Shown one piece after another: positions 18,391-26,706 of a stretch of 64,000 nt of DNA. The stretch is from contig NZ_PUJW01000009.1 in assembly GCF_011189575.1 (NCBI RefSeq), forward strand, positions 62,001 to 126,000, given 5' to 3'. A program made the translations under genes and the position numbers. Numbering within the stretch: position 1 is the stretch's first letter; every line of letters begins with the position of its first letter. Origin of the DNA: Photorhabdus cinerea (lineage in GTDB: Bacteria; Pseudomonadota; Gammaproteobacteria; Enterobacterales; Enterobacteriaceae). The notes beneath the pieces are model-generated. The model ran no database searches. It was not told the DNA's origin and saw only the letters and a list, made by a program, of their open reading frames with translations.

Positions 18391-19212
18391 ATGGAAAAAC
18401 GTAAAATCACCTTTATTGGTGCAGGAAATATGGCTCACGCCATCATTGCTGGATTAGTAAAAGGAGGTTATCCCGCTGAGCTGATTAATGTCTGTGCACC
18501 AAGTAATACTCGCCGTGATGTACTGGCAAAAGAATATGGCGTCAACAGCAGCAGTGATAATATTCGCTACGCACAGGAAGCTGATGTTATTGTTCTGGCG
18601 GTAAAACCACAAGTGATGGCAGATGTTTGCCAACCTCTAAAAGATCACGTGGATTTCAGTAACAAGCTGGTTCTGTCTATCGCATCAGGCATTCCTGTTG
18701 CACGTTTTAATGTTTTATTACAAGACAAACTCAATATTGTCCGTATTATGCCAAACACCCCCGCATTGGTTGGTCAGGGATTGAGTGGATTATTCGCACC
18801 TGAACAAGTTCGCCAATCTGACCGAGATTTTACTGAAATACTGATGAACAGTGTCGGTAAAACCTGCTGGGTAAAGGATGAAAACAGTATTAACGATATT
18901 ATTGCCGTAGCAGGCAGTGCCCCCGCTTATTTCTTCCTGTTTATGGAGTCAATGCAACAGGAGGCAGAGCGTTTAGGTTTTGACAGTGAAACAGCCCGTG
19001 AAATCGTTTTGCAAACGGCGGCAGGTTCTGCGGCACTGGCCGCATCAAAGGCAAATCTCCCTTTTGCAACCCTGCGCGAACAGGTAACATCTAAAGGCGG
19101 CACTACTGCGGAAGCATTACGTATTTTTTATGAAGGCAAATTGCCGGAAATCGTATCCAATGCCATGCAGGCAGCTATTCGCCGGGCACAGGAAATGGAA
19201 AAACAATTTTAA
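18391..19212 (+). CDS. proC: ProC, pyrroline-5-carboxylate reductase
   Basis: NAD(P)H-dependent enzyme for the last step of proline synthesis. The 273-residue protein has the Rossmann motif FIGAGNMAHAIIAG near the N-terminus and the C-terminal AGSAPAYFFLFMES and TSKGGTTAEAL signatures. It lies between yggS and yggT, unlike E. coli, where proC is elsewhere. The same clustering is common in other gammaproteobacteria. Confidence 0.97.
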   Translation: MEKRKITFIGAGNMAHAIIAGLVKGGYPAELINVCAPSNTRRDVLAKEYGVNSSSDNIRYAQEADVIVLAVKPQVMADVCQPLKDHVDFSNKLVLSIASGIPVARFNVLLQDKLNIVRIMPNTPALVGQGLSGLFAPEQVRQSDRDFTEILMNSVGKTCWVKDENSINDIIAVAGSAPAYFFLFMESMQQEAERLGFDSETAREIVLQTAAGSAALAASKANLPFATLREQVTSKGGTTAEALRIFYEGKLPEIVSNAMQAAIRRAQEMEKQF

Positions 19213-19230
19213 TCTTATCAGGGCTGCTAA

Positions 19231-19779
19231 ATGCAATTTTTAACCTTTATTCTATTCACAGTTTTGGATTTATACATCGCTGTTTTATTACTTCGTGTAT
19301 GGATGCAATGGGCGCGTTGTGATTTTTATAACCCATTTGCCCAATTTATTGTGAAAATAACTCAACCGATCGTTCGGCCATTACGCCGGGTTATACCGGC
19401 TATTGGCTCGCTCGATACTGCTTCCATAGTTGTCGCTTACGTTCTGGTATTGTTTAAATTAATCATGCAACTTTGGTCCAATACCGGTACGGTTACCTTC
19501 CTCACACTTTTCATCCCAATCGGGTTAATAGAATTGCTGACAGCAGCCGGTAAACTGGTATTTTGGTTAGTACTGGTACGTGCTTTACTAAGCTGGATAA
19601 GCCAGGGACGCAATCCGATTGACTATGTTCTCATGCAACTGACAGAACCACTAATGGCTCCTATTCGCCGTATTATCCCGGCAATGGGCGGCCTCGATTT
19701 CTCCGCGATGATCGTCATTTTGATTCTCTACGCACTGAACTACCTCCGTGCTGATGTTATCTCATGGCTAATACAGTAA
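19231..19779 (+). CDS. yggT: YggT, integral membrane protein of the YGGT family
   Basis: A 182-residue membrane protein made of two repeated YGGT units. Each has two hydrophobic segments and a PIVRPLRRVIPAIG / PLMAPIRRIIPAMG motif, here about residues 46-60 and 146-160. Function is uncertain; links to osmotic shock have been proposed for E. coli YggT. In E. coli yggU follows, but here the next gene is rdgB and no yggU is visible. Confidence 0.94.
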   Translation: MQFLTFILFTVLDLYIAVLLLRVWMQWARCDFYNPFAQFIVKITQPIVRPLRRVIPAIGSLDTASIVVAYVLVLFKLIMQLWSNTGTVTFLTLFIPIGLIELLTAAGKLVFWLVLVRALLSWISQGRNPIDYVLMQLTEPLMAPIRRIIPAMGGLDFSAMIVILILYALNYLRADVISWLIQ

Positions 19780-19803
19780 ATAAGAATTTAAATTAGGTTC
19801 AAA

Positions 19804-20400
19804 ATGATGCAAAAAGTTGTTCTGGCAACCGGCAATCCCGGAAAAGTTCGTGAACTGGCGCAATTACTGGCTGATTTTGGTCTGGATATTGTCGCTCAAA
19901 CTGAGCTAAACGTAGATTCTGCCGAAGAAACTGGGCTAACATTTATTGAAAATGCCATTCTTAAAGCTCGCCACGCCGCACAAGTTACCGGCCTGCCAGC
20001 TATTGCTGATGATTCCGGCTTATCCGTAGATATTCTTGGTGGTACTCCAGGCATCTATTCAGCCCGCTATGCAGGTGAAAATGCCACTGATCAGCAGAAT
20101 CTGGAAAAACTGTTAGATACGTTGAAAGATGTTCCTGATGATAAACGTCAGGCTCAGTTTAACTGTGTGCTGGTTTATATCCGCCACGCAGAAGACCCAA
20201 CACCGCTGGTATTTCATGGCCGTTGGCCGGGTGTCATTGCCCACAAGCCTGTTGGTAATGGCGGTTTTGGTTATGATCCCATCTTCTACGTACCGGAACT
20301 AGGCTGTACTGCGGCTGAGTTAACTGGTGAACAAAAAAATACCGTTTCACACCGTGGGCAAGCACTGAAAATGATGTTGGATACACTGCGTGATGCTTAA
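19804..20400 (+). CDS. rdgB: RdgB, dITP/XTP pyrophosphatase
   Basis: Nucleotide-pool sanitation enzyme of the Ham1/ITPase family that hydrolyses dITP, ITP and XTP to monophosphates. The 198-residue product has the N-terminal LATGNPGKVREL, the central ADDSGL acidic motif and GGFGYDPIF. A start at the second Met (19807) is equally possible. Its 3' end overlaps the hemW start by 8 bp, implying translational coupling. Confidence 0.97.
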   Translation: MMQKVVLATGNPGKVRELAQLLADFGLDIVAQTELNVDSAEETGLTFIENAILKARHAAQVTGLPAIADDSGLSVDILGGTPGIYSARYAGENATDQQNLEKLLDTLKDVPDDKRQAQFNCVLVYIRHAEDPTPLVFHGRWPGVIAHKPVGNGGFGYDPIFYVPELGCTAAELTGEQKNTVSHRGQALKMMLDTLRDA

Positions 20401-21523
20401 ACTTCCACCACTAAGTCTTTATATCCATATTCCGTGGTGTGTACAAAAGTGTCCTTACTGTGATTTCAACTCTCATGCACTGAAAGGTGATGTTCCGCAT
20501 CAAGAATATGTTGACCATTTATTGGCAGATCTGAAAGCAGATCTGCCAATGGTCAAAGGACGGGAAGTTACCACTATCTTTATTGGTGGTGGAACCCCCA
20601 GCCTACTCAGTTCACAAGGGATGCAACAATTACTGGATGGTGTTCGTACTCTCCTACCGGTATCGACACAAGCTGAAATTACTATGGAGGCCAATCCGGG
20701 TACGGTGGAAGCCGACCGTTTCAGCGGTTATCAGCAAGCAGGTATTAACCGAATATCCATTGGCGTTCAAAGTTTCAGTCCAGATAAACTGGTACGCCTT
20801 GGCCGTATTCACGGGCCAGATGAAGCCAAACGAGCAGCACGTTTAGCCGCTAGTCTGGGGCTACGCAGTTTTAATCTGGATTTGATGCATGGTTTGCCAA
20901 ACCAAAGCCTTGATGAGGCACTGGATGATTTACGTCAGGCAATCGCATTATCACCACCGCATCTTTCATGGTATCAGTTGACTATTGAGCCAAATACCAG
21001 CTTTGGTTCCCGCCCTCCGGTTCTGCCTGATGATGATGCGTTGTGGGATATTTTTTCACAAGGTCACCAATTGCTGACAGCAGCGGGTTATCAGCAATAC
21101 GAAACTTCTGCTTATGCCAAACCAGGTTACCAATGCCAGCATAATCTCAACTACTGGCGCTTTGGGGATTACCTTGGTATTGGCTGCGGTGCTCATGGAA
21201 AAATCACATTTGAAGATGGTCGTACTCTGCGTACAGTAAAAACCAAACATCCTCGTGGATATATGCAGGGGCGCTATCTGGATAAACAAAATCAGGTAGA
21301 AAATGAAGATCGGCCATTTGAATTTTTTATGAACCGATTCCGTTTACTAGAAGCAATGCCAAAACAAGATTTCAGTGATTTCACTGGATTATCTGAAGTT
21401 TCAATCCGCACCCCAATAGATCAAGCCTTAGCCGCAGACTATCTTGCTGAAACAGCAACACATTGGCAAATTACGCAGAAAGGTAAATTATTCCTGAATT
21501 CATTATTGGAGCTATTCCTTTAA
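20393..21523 (+). CDS. hemW: HemW, radical SAM heme chaperone
   Basis: Radical-SAM family protein of 376 residues, formerly annotated as a coproporphyrinogen III oxidase. It binds heme and a [4Fe-4S] cluster. The cluster motif is Cys16-xxx-Cys20-xx-Cys23 in PWCVQKCPYC, followed by FIGGGTPSLL. The ATG at 20393 gives the E. coli-like start MLKLPPLSLYIH; a GTG one codon earlier is less likely. It overlaps rdgB by 8 bp. No terminator is obvious downstream. Confidence 0.96.
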   Translation: MLKLPPLSLYIHIPWCVQKCPYCDFNSHALKGDVPHQEYVDHLLADLKADLPMVKGREVTTIFIGGGTPSLLSSQGMQQLLDGVRTLLPVSTQAEITMEANPGTVEADRFSGYQQAGINRISIGVQSFSPDKLVRLGRIHGPDEAKRAARLAASLGLRSFNLDLMHGLPNQSLDEALDDLRQAIALSPPHLSWYQLTIEPNTSFGSRPPVLPDDDALWDIFSQGHQLLTAAGYQQYETSAYAKPGYQCQHNLNYWRFGDYLGIGCGAHGKITFEDGRTLRTVKTKHPRGYMQGRYLDKQNQVENEDRPFEFFMNRFRLLEAMPKQDFSDFTGLSEVSIRTPIDQALAADYLAETATHWQITQKGKLFLNSLLELFL

Positions 21524-22323
21524 CACAAAATTATCCCCGAAGAATTCAGATTCACAAAGATCATCTGGTGCATGAAAGGGTTTCAAATCTATTCATAATA
21601 CATTTATCCCTACTGGGCTTCAGTGGGGATTCCCAGACAGTAAGACTGATTGCTCAGTATCAGATTACTACTTCAGCGAGGCTAATTGTCCTACTGAAAT
21701 TCCTCGCCTTCCTGATATCAGAGAAGTACCCTTTTGGCGAATTGATAACGCTCCTAAGATTAAAATGCTCAATATCTCAATGAATAAAGATAATAGGGTA
21801 ATGCCCTAAAAATCCCCGTTCCCAACAGTTAAGCAAACAAATAACCACAAATGGCTTTAATACTTAGTCAAAACTGATGCATTTAATATAGGAAATTAGT
21901 CATTACTGTAACCACAAATTAAACAATATATAATTTACAATTCAATTAAATCATTAATATTAAAATAATAATTCAATTATCAACAATAAAAGGCTAATAT
22001 ATAGAAAAGAAATTGAAAAACAATCATTCCAAAGCAATAACATAAACATCTTTTAATCCTTCCTGCAACTATATTTATCCACGTGGACAATAGTTAATAA
22101 TGATCATCAACAAACGTATTAATTCCAATAAAATAAAATTAAAAAATATATTTACCGCAAGATTAAAACCATAAATTTTTAATATATGTGAATTACGACA
22201 CAATAATATCATTTAAATTATCTCAAATACGACTATATTTAATTTGTGCTTAGTTACATTTCTATTTATAAGCACGAACATTTTAAAAAATCATTTTTAA
22301 TTTCACTTTGCTTGGGGTAAAAA
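21524..22323. other. AT-rich intergenic region downstream of hemW
   Basis: About 800 bp without a convincing complete gene. The first third contains an open frame without a start (see 21576-21809). The rest is very AT-rich. Two small symmetric elements stand out: TCCACGTGGA at 22078-22087, and GTGCTTA / TAAGCAC arms at 22246-22252 and 22269-22275, just before the gene at 22324. They could be operators. E. coli has yggM and ansB in this position. Confidence 0.5.
21576..21809 (+). pseudogene. Possible gene remnant (start-less reading frame of 77 codons)
   Basis: A frame open from a TGA at 21573 to a TAA at 21807 has no upstream start codon but reads like protein. It contains stretches such as GFPDSKTDCSVSDYYFSEA and PRLPDIREVPFWRIDNAP, with a mix of aromatic, charged and proline residues unlike random AT-rich sequence. 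It may be the C-terminal remnant of a lost gene. The family is not recognised, and chance is not excluded. Confidence 0.3.
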
Positions 22324-22986
22324 ATGAATATTGAAAATAAAGAAATGTTATATACCTTGTCCAAAGAAGACCTAGCCACAGAACTAACTCCGTATTATCA
22401 AGATTTTTATGATCAACTTTCCGATCATCAAAAGGAAAATATTAGTTTTGACATGGTTGTAAATGATGCTTACAAGAGATTGCATTTTAATAATTCAGCT
22501 CCAACTGACACTGATGGAAGATTAAAATTAATAGAGTACGCAGGAGTATCTCCATGCACTCTTGCAATTGGTACTGTTGTCGCAGGTGCTTTTAAACTTG
22601 CATTTAAATTCATGGGTATACATGAATCCGAAAGAGAATCAGCCACACAGATATTATTGAAAAAATTAGGTCATGATGCTATACATGAGTTATTTACTAT
22701 AGTTCATGACCTTAAGAATTCGAATTCTATTACTGATAAATCAAAGCATACCTGGTCATTAATTTCTGCAGTTGAAAATAAGATAGGTATTTCTGGAATA
22801 ACTAATTGCTTAAAGGAGTCAATGCACTGGTACGACTGGGTTATTACTGGAATAACTGCAATAGCACAATTAACTATATGGTTTGCTACAGGTGGAGCTG
22901 CATTTATTGCAGAAATAGCACTAGCTGGTCCTGCTATAGCCAGATTGGTACTTGACTCTGTAAACGCAGTTAATACTTACTCATAA
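22324..22986 (+). CDS. Unrecognised 220-residue protein with hydrophobic segments
   Basis: I do not recognise this gene. The first 70 residues are acidic and helical in character (KEDLATELTPYYQDFYDQL). A glycine/alanine-rich hydrophobic stretch follows at about 78-98 (CTLAIGTVVAGAFKLAF). A polar middle leads to a long hydrophobic C-terminus at about 171-212 (WVITGITAIAQLTIW, then GGAAFIAEIALAGPAIA). There is no signal peptide. This could be a membrane-active or pore-forming small protein, but nothing proves it. A GGGGT site precedes the ATG by 5 bp, and a hairpin follows the stop. It is isolated between long AT-rich gaps, which suggests acquisition. Confidence 0.7.
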   Translation: MNIENKEMLYTLSKEDLATELTPYYQDFYDQLSDHQKENISFDMVVNDAYKRLHFNNSAPTDTDGRLKLIEYAGVSPCTLAIGTVVAGAFKLAFKFMGIHESERESATQILLKKLGHDAIHELFTIVHDLKNSNSITDKSKHTWSLISAVENKIGISGITNCLKESMHWYDWVITGITAIAQLTIWFATGGAAFIAEIALAGPAIARLVLDSVNAVNTYS

Positions 22987-23016
22987 AATATTTATCTGTA
23001 ATCTCATTTCATTATC

Positions 23017-23046
23017 AAGGAACTTATTATTTATTATAAGTTCCTT
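23017..23046 (+). terminator. Hairpin downstream of the 220-residue orphan gene
   Basis: Perfect 11-bp inverted repeat AAGGAACTTAT / ATAAGTTCCTT with an 8-nt loop, 31 bp after the stop codon. The following bases TCAATATAAAT are not a strong U tract. It is probably the transcript end of the orphan gene, though it lacks a GC-rich stem. Confidence 0.5.
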
Positions 23047-23452
23047 TCAATATAAATATCATTTTTATATCACAAATGTAAATAGGTTAAATACTAAATA
23101 TATAAAATTAATAATGATTACTGGCCATCTATTGAATATGAAATTATAACATTCCCTCTGGTTATTATTTTATATTTCACCAAGTGGAATAACCCAGAAT
23201 TTCACAAAAACCTTCGCTTTAATTTTCATTGCTGAAAATAAGAAGATAAATAAAGCCTCATAATAATACACTTGCTTTATTTGAATACTCAATTTGGTTA
23301 TATATGAAAAACCACCCATAACAGACTTATTATTTAAACTAACTCAATCCTTTATTTAGCAAATACTGAAATAAACCAAAGCCAAATGAAATACTTAAAA
23401 GAAAGAGAGCCTGATAATACCTGACAGTAAATTATATCAACTGGCATTAATC
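23047..23452. other. AT-rich non-coding stretch
   Basis: About 400 bp between the hairpin after the orphan gene and the region 3' of the siderophore-binding protein gene. It has frequent stops in all frames. No gene, RNA or repeat family is recognisable. Confidence 0.5.
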
Positions 23453-23488
23453 CTGACAGTTACCAGTATAATAACCGATAACTGTCAG
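23453..23488. repeat. Inverted repeat 3' of the siderophore-binding protein gene
   Basis: Perfect 10-bp arms CTGACAGTTA and TAACTGTCAG around a 16-nt loop, about 65 bp beyond the stop codon of the minus-strand gene. It could end that transcript, but no U tract follows on the minus strand. The motif CTGACAGT also occurs once more at 23421. Confidence 0.4.
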
Positions 23489-23554
23489 ATCAGAACCACT
23501 ATATTGTAGAATTTTAATCACTGCTACAAATTCAACATGATCAAAGTGGCCTGA

Positions 23555-24505
23555 TTAAAGGGCATCCTCAACAGCATTGATTTGTGCCATTAGGCTTTCC
23601 AAACCGCCACCAGACAAGTACCACAGATCAGATTTCAGATAAGTAATTTTGCCACTTTTATACGCTGAAGTGGATTTTATTTTATCATCTTCAAACTTTA
23701 CTTTATCCAGCTTACCCGCACCAATTGCTTCACTGCGGTCAATAATTAAAATCACATCCGGATTAGCCTTAGCGATCATGTCAGAAGTCACTACAACGCG
23801 TTGAGTTTTATCCTCAGAAGCAGGAATAGGTAATTCCGCTTTTTGTGCCTTAACCACGTCAAACACGACACTCTGGTTATTCAGTATTAACTTATCTGCG
23901 TTATGCAATAATACTAAAACTTTCTCATCAGAAGACTTAGCTTTGTCCTGAGCTTTAGCAATTACTTTTTCCAACTCAGTAATCTGCTCTTTCGCTTCAC
24001 TCTGTTTGCCAAACAATTCACCTAATAACTTTAGGTTACCTTCAACTGAAGCCAAGTAGTTTTTGCTATCGGTTCCCAGATTAATTGTTGGTGCTATTTT
24101 GGACAGCCTTTCGTAGAAAGGCCCTTGACGACCAGTGATAACAATCAGATCCGGTTTAAGCTGAGCTAATTTTTCCAGATTTGGCTCTTTTATTCCACCC
24201 GCACTTTCTACTCCTTTAGGCAGACTATTACGGATATATTCAGGTGTATTACCAGTAGGTAATGCAACAACCCGATCTGATAGACCTAATTTAACCAGTG
24301 AATCATAAGTACCGAAATCAAATAAAACGACTTTCTGAGGATTCCTTTTAACCTCAGTTTCACCAGAGAGATGTTTAACTGTAACCTTATCATCAGCCTG
24401 AGCTATAACAGCATTTGGAGTGAATACAGCAGACGTCTGACTCACTGCGGAATGGCTTGCAACAACAAATAATGAAGCCAGAACAACAGGAATTATCTTT
24501 TTCAT
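23555..24505 (-). CDS. Iron-siderophore ABC transporter substrate-binding protein (CeuE/YclQ/FatB-like)
   Basis: Periplasmic solute-binding protein of the cluster-A-III type that captures ferric siderophore for an inner-membrane ABC importer. The start at 24505 gives MKKIIPVVLASLF and a signal peptide ending near 23-26; upstream in-frame starts precede it with unrelated sequence. VVLFDFGTYDSLVKLGL, EPNLEKLAQLKPDLIVITGRQ and PTINLGTDSKNYLASV resemble catecholate-siderophore binders such as YclQ and CeuE. No permease or ATPase gene is adjacent, so the partner must be elsewhere. It has a strong promoter and a large palindrome upstream, probably for iron control. Confidence 0.88.
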   Translation of the reverse strand: MKKIIPVVLASLFVVASHSAVSQTSAVFTPNAVIAQADDKVTVKHLSGETEVKRNPQKVVLFDFGTYDSLVKLGLSDRVVALPTGNTPEYIRNSLPKGVESAGGIKEPNLEKLAQLKPDLIVITGRQGPFYERLSKIAPTINLGTDSKNYLASVEGNLKLLGELFGKQSEAKEQITELEKVIAKAQDKAKSSDEKVLVLLHNADKLILNNQSVVFDVVKAQKAELPIPASEDKTQRVVVTSDMIAKANPDVILIIDRSEAIGAGKLDKVKFEDDKIKSTSAYKSGKITYLKSDLWYLSGGGLESLMAQINAVEDAL

Positions 24506-24542
24506 ATATCGCGCCCCAAGAAAAATATTAATAAGAATTTGT

Positions 24543-24570
24543 ATTCTAGGTAGCAAGAAAAATATGTCAA
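24543..24570 (-). promoter_or_regulatory. Sigma-70 promoter of the siderophore-binding protein gene
   Basis: On the minus strand, a perfect -35 TTGACA (24570-24565) is followed after 16 bp by TAGAAT (24548-24543), a near-consensus -10. Transcription would start about 30 bp before the ATG at 24505. A 37-bp palindrome ends one base upstream of the -35. An AATAAGAATTTG motif lies just downstream of the -10. Confidence 0.7.
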
Positions 24571-24571
24571 T

Positions 24572-24608
24572 ACAAATAAGAATCAATTTGAAATTGATTC
24601 TTATTTGT
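24572..24608. promoter_or_regulatory. 37-bp perfect palindrome, probable operator (Fur-like)
   Basis: Two 18-bp arms (ACAAATAAGAATCAATTT and its exact reverse complement) flank a single central base at 24590. The palindrome ends one base upstream of the -35 of the siderophore-binding protein gene. The half-site AAATAAGAATCA resembles AT-rich Fur boxes of iron-uptake genes (several carry ATTCTTATTT). It is too AT-rich to be a typical terminator. Fur binding is inferred from motif and gene content. Confidence 0.6.
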
Positions 24609-24620
24609 CATTATTGATGA

Positions 24621-25343
24621 TTATTTAATAGAGTTAAGTAATTCAATTCGCTGTTGTTCAAGAGTACTCACTTTACCGCAAACCTTTTTACCAAAACGCT
24701 GGAAATCTTCTTCTTGTACTTTCCATTCAGCTTTCAAATTATTCTGCAATCCACCTAAACTACCCAGCAAAGATTGTAGCGCCTGATTATTATCACCATT
24801 CAGACTAAACTGTTTATTACCAATCTCATTAATGCTGTCCTGCAAAACCCCACCAAGGCTTTGTTCAATTAAGCTACGACTATCTTTTTCAACTTGCTTA
24901 ATTGCCTGATGATGGAATGCCATACCATCCGAACGGATTTCAATAATCTGGTCTATCTGCTTATTCAGCCCTGATTCGAGTTCAGACAATCGGTTACGCA
25001 CATTACTATCCTTACCCATAGTATCAACCACAACTTTGTCCAAGGATTTACGGGCAGTTATCAAATGGTTGCTTGTCTCTTGTTTTATCCAGGGTAAATC
25101 CTGCCGTAAAACCTGCTGATAACGTCGTGCTTTCTGACGCTGCTCAGTATTTAAGTTCAGGTTCTTACCGTCACGGATAATCGAGCCATCAGGTGAAATC
25201 TGGAGATTGCCACTTGCTCCCACAACCTGAACTGATTTAGGCGTGATAATAATGTCATTCTGTGGGTTTACCTGGCATTCATAACGTGCCTGGGCTTGAG
25301 CAACAAATAGCAAAGATACAGCAATGATAGTTTTGCGTAACAT
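24621..25343 (-). CDS. yggN: YggN, DUF2884 family periplasmic protein
   Basis: A 240-residue exported protein with a short signal peptide (MLRKTIIAVSLLFVAQAQA) and the conserved YECQVNPQNDIIITP and VQVVGASGNLQISPDG blocks of E. coli YggN. Helical, coiled-coil-prone sequence follows. Function is unknown. The ATG at 25343 is preferred because AGGAG lies 5 bp before it and the signal peptide starts there. It follows glsB after 28 bp on the same strand. Confidence 0.92.
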   Translation of the reverse strand: MLRKTIIAVSLLFVAQAQARYECQVNPQNDIIITPKSVQVVGASGNLQISPDGSIIRDGKNLNLNTEQRQKARRYQQVLRQDLPWIKQETSNHLITARKSLDKVVVDTMGKDSNVRNRLSELESGLNKQIDQIIEIRSDGMAFHHQAIKQVEKDSRSLIEQSLGGVLQDSINEIGNKQFSLNGDNNQALQSLLGSLGGLQNNLKAEWKVQEEDFQRFGKKVCGKVSTLEQQRIELLNSIK

Positions 25344-25371
25344 ATTTTCTCCTAAGAAAACCACCTGAGAG

Positions 25372-26298
25372 TTAAAAAACAGATCGCCCGACACGATCGG
25401 CTAACAGTTCTAAGGCAGCACAACCCGCTAAAGAGTTCCCCGATCGATCCAATTCCGGTGACCAAACAGCAACCGTCAATTCTCCCGGCACGACACACAC
25501 GATCCCACCGCCAACGCCCGATTTTCCCGGCATACCAATTCTGAATGCAAATTCACCTGAACCATCATACATACCACAGGTCATCATCAGCGCATTAATC
25601 TGCCTAGCCTGACGTGGACTTAAAATCTGTTGTTCAGAACCTATCGTACTCCCCTGATTCGCCAAATAAATGAAACACCTGGCAAGTTCAATACAGTTCA
25701 TTTTCAAAGCACAATAATGGAAATAAGTTTGCAGTACAGCAAGCACATCGTTATCGAAATTACCAAAGGATTTCATCAGATAGGCAATCGCCGCATTTCG
25801 GTGAGAATGTTCCATTTCAGAACGGGCAACTTTGTTGTCGTAACAGATATCAGAGCAACCAGCAAGTTTACGTACAACCTCCAGCATGCGTTGCTTAGGT
25901 GCACTCAACCGCGACTGCAACATGTCACACACAATTAACGCACCCGCGTTAATAAAAGGGTTACGAGGTTTGCCTTTTTCCAGTTCTAACTGAACTAATG
26001 AATTAAATGGCTGACCAGAAGGCTCCTGTCCGACCCGCTGCCAGATTTCCTGCTCCTGATAACGTGTCATCGCTAAGGTCAGGCTCAATATCTTAGAAAT
26101 AGACTGAATCGAAAAACGCTTTTCAGCATCTCCGGCATGAAATATCTGCCCATCAATGGTGCAGATAGCTATTGCCAGGTTATCAGCGCGAACCTCCGCC
26201 AGTGCAGGAATATAATTTGCCACTTTCCCTTGGCCAATCAGGGGGCGAACTTGTCGCAAAATATCCGACAATAACGTGTTAGAGAACGTTGTACTCAC
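25372..26298 (-). CDS. glsB: Glutaminase (GlsB type)
   Basis: Serine-dependent beta-lactamase-fold glutaminase converting glutamine to glutamate and ammonia. The 308 residues have the SxxK catalytic pair Ser66/Lys69 in RFSIQSISK, EKGKPRNPFINAGA and a C-terminal KSGVGGG. The GTG at 26298 is the likely start: AGGAG stands 8 bp before it and the length then equals E. coli GlsB exactly. An earlier in-frame GTG lies inside a hairpin. It lies between yggL and yggN; in E. coli glsB is elsewhere. Confidence 0.94.
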   Translation of the reverse strand: MSTTFSNTLLSDILRQVRPLIGQGKVANYIPALAEVRADNLAIAICTIDGQIFHAGDAEKRFSIQSISKILSLTLAMTRYQEQEIWQRVGQEPSGQPFNSLVQLELEKGKPRNPFINAGALIVCDMLQSRLSAPKQRMLEVVRKLAGCSDICYDNKVARSEMEHSHRNAAIAYLMKSFGNFDNDVLAVLQTYFHYCALKMNCIELARCFIYLANQGSTIGSEQQILSPRQARQINALMMTCGMYDGSGEFAFRIGMPGKSGVGGGIVCVVPGELTVAVWSPELDRSGNSLAGCAALELLADRVGRSVF

Positions 26299-26313
26299 TG
26301 ATTTTACTCCTGA

Positions 26314-26341
26314 CAGGGGCACCTATTATAAGGTGCCCCTG
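26314..26341. terminator. GC-rich hairpin between yggL and glsB
   Basis: Perfect 11-bp inverted repeat CAGGGGCACCT / AGGTGCCCCTG with loop ATTATA. On the minus strand it lies after yggL and 15 bp before the glsB start, and no U tract follows in that direction. It may attenuate transcription or stabilise mRNA between the two genes rather than end the operon. Confidence 0.55.
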
Positions 26342-26379
26342 TTGTTATTCACTCAGGCTATTTTACAGCGATATGTTAC

Positions 26380-26706
26380 TCAATCCCACCAAACATCAAA
26401 CAATTCAGAGGTCATGACATCTTCCATACCGCGATCCTTCAGCCATTTCTCAACCAATTGGCGGTGTTCTTCTGTACACATACCAATTTTTTGCAGGCAG
26501 ATTAAACCTTCCCAATGCAGGTAACCACTGGCATCCAGTGCTAAACCATTAGATTCAATCAGCTCATCAATAAATGCATCCACAGTGCTGTCAATCACAT
26601 CTATAGGTGTATTAGACGGAAAGCTCCACTTAACAGAAAAGCCCATTTCTTTGAATTCATCAATGTGCATCTTTTTACGCAAACGACGACTGCGGTTTTT
26701 AGCCAT
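26380..26706 (-). CDS. yggL: YggL, DUF469 family protein
   Basis: A 108-residue protein with the basic start MAKNRSRRLRKKMHIDEF and the acidic C-terminal region of the DUF469/YggL family. E. coli YggL binds the 50S ribosomal subunit and is linked to assembly, but the mechanism is not settled. Its ATG overlaps the trmB stop by one base (TAATG), so translation is coupled, as in E. coli. Confidence 0.94.
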   Translation of the reverse strand: MAKNRSRRLRKKMHIDEFKEMGFSVKWSFPSNTPIDVIDSTVDAFIDELIESNGLALDASGYLHWEGLICLQKIGMCTEEHRQLVEKWLKDRGMEDVMTSELFDVWWD

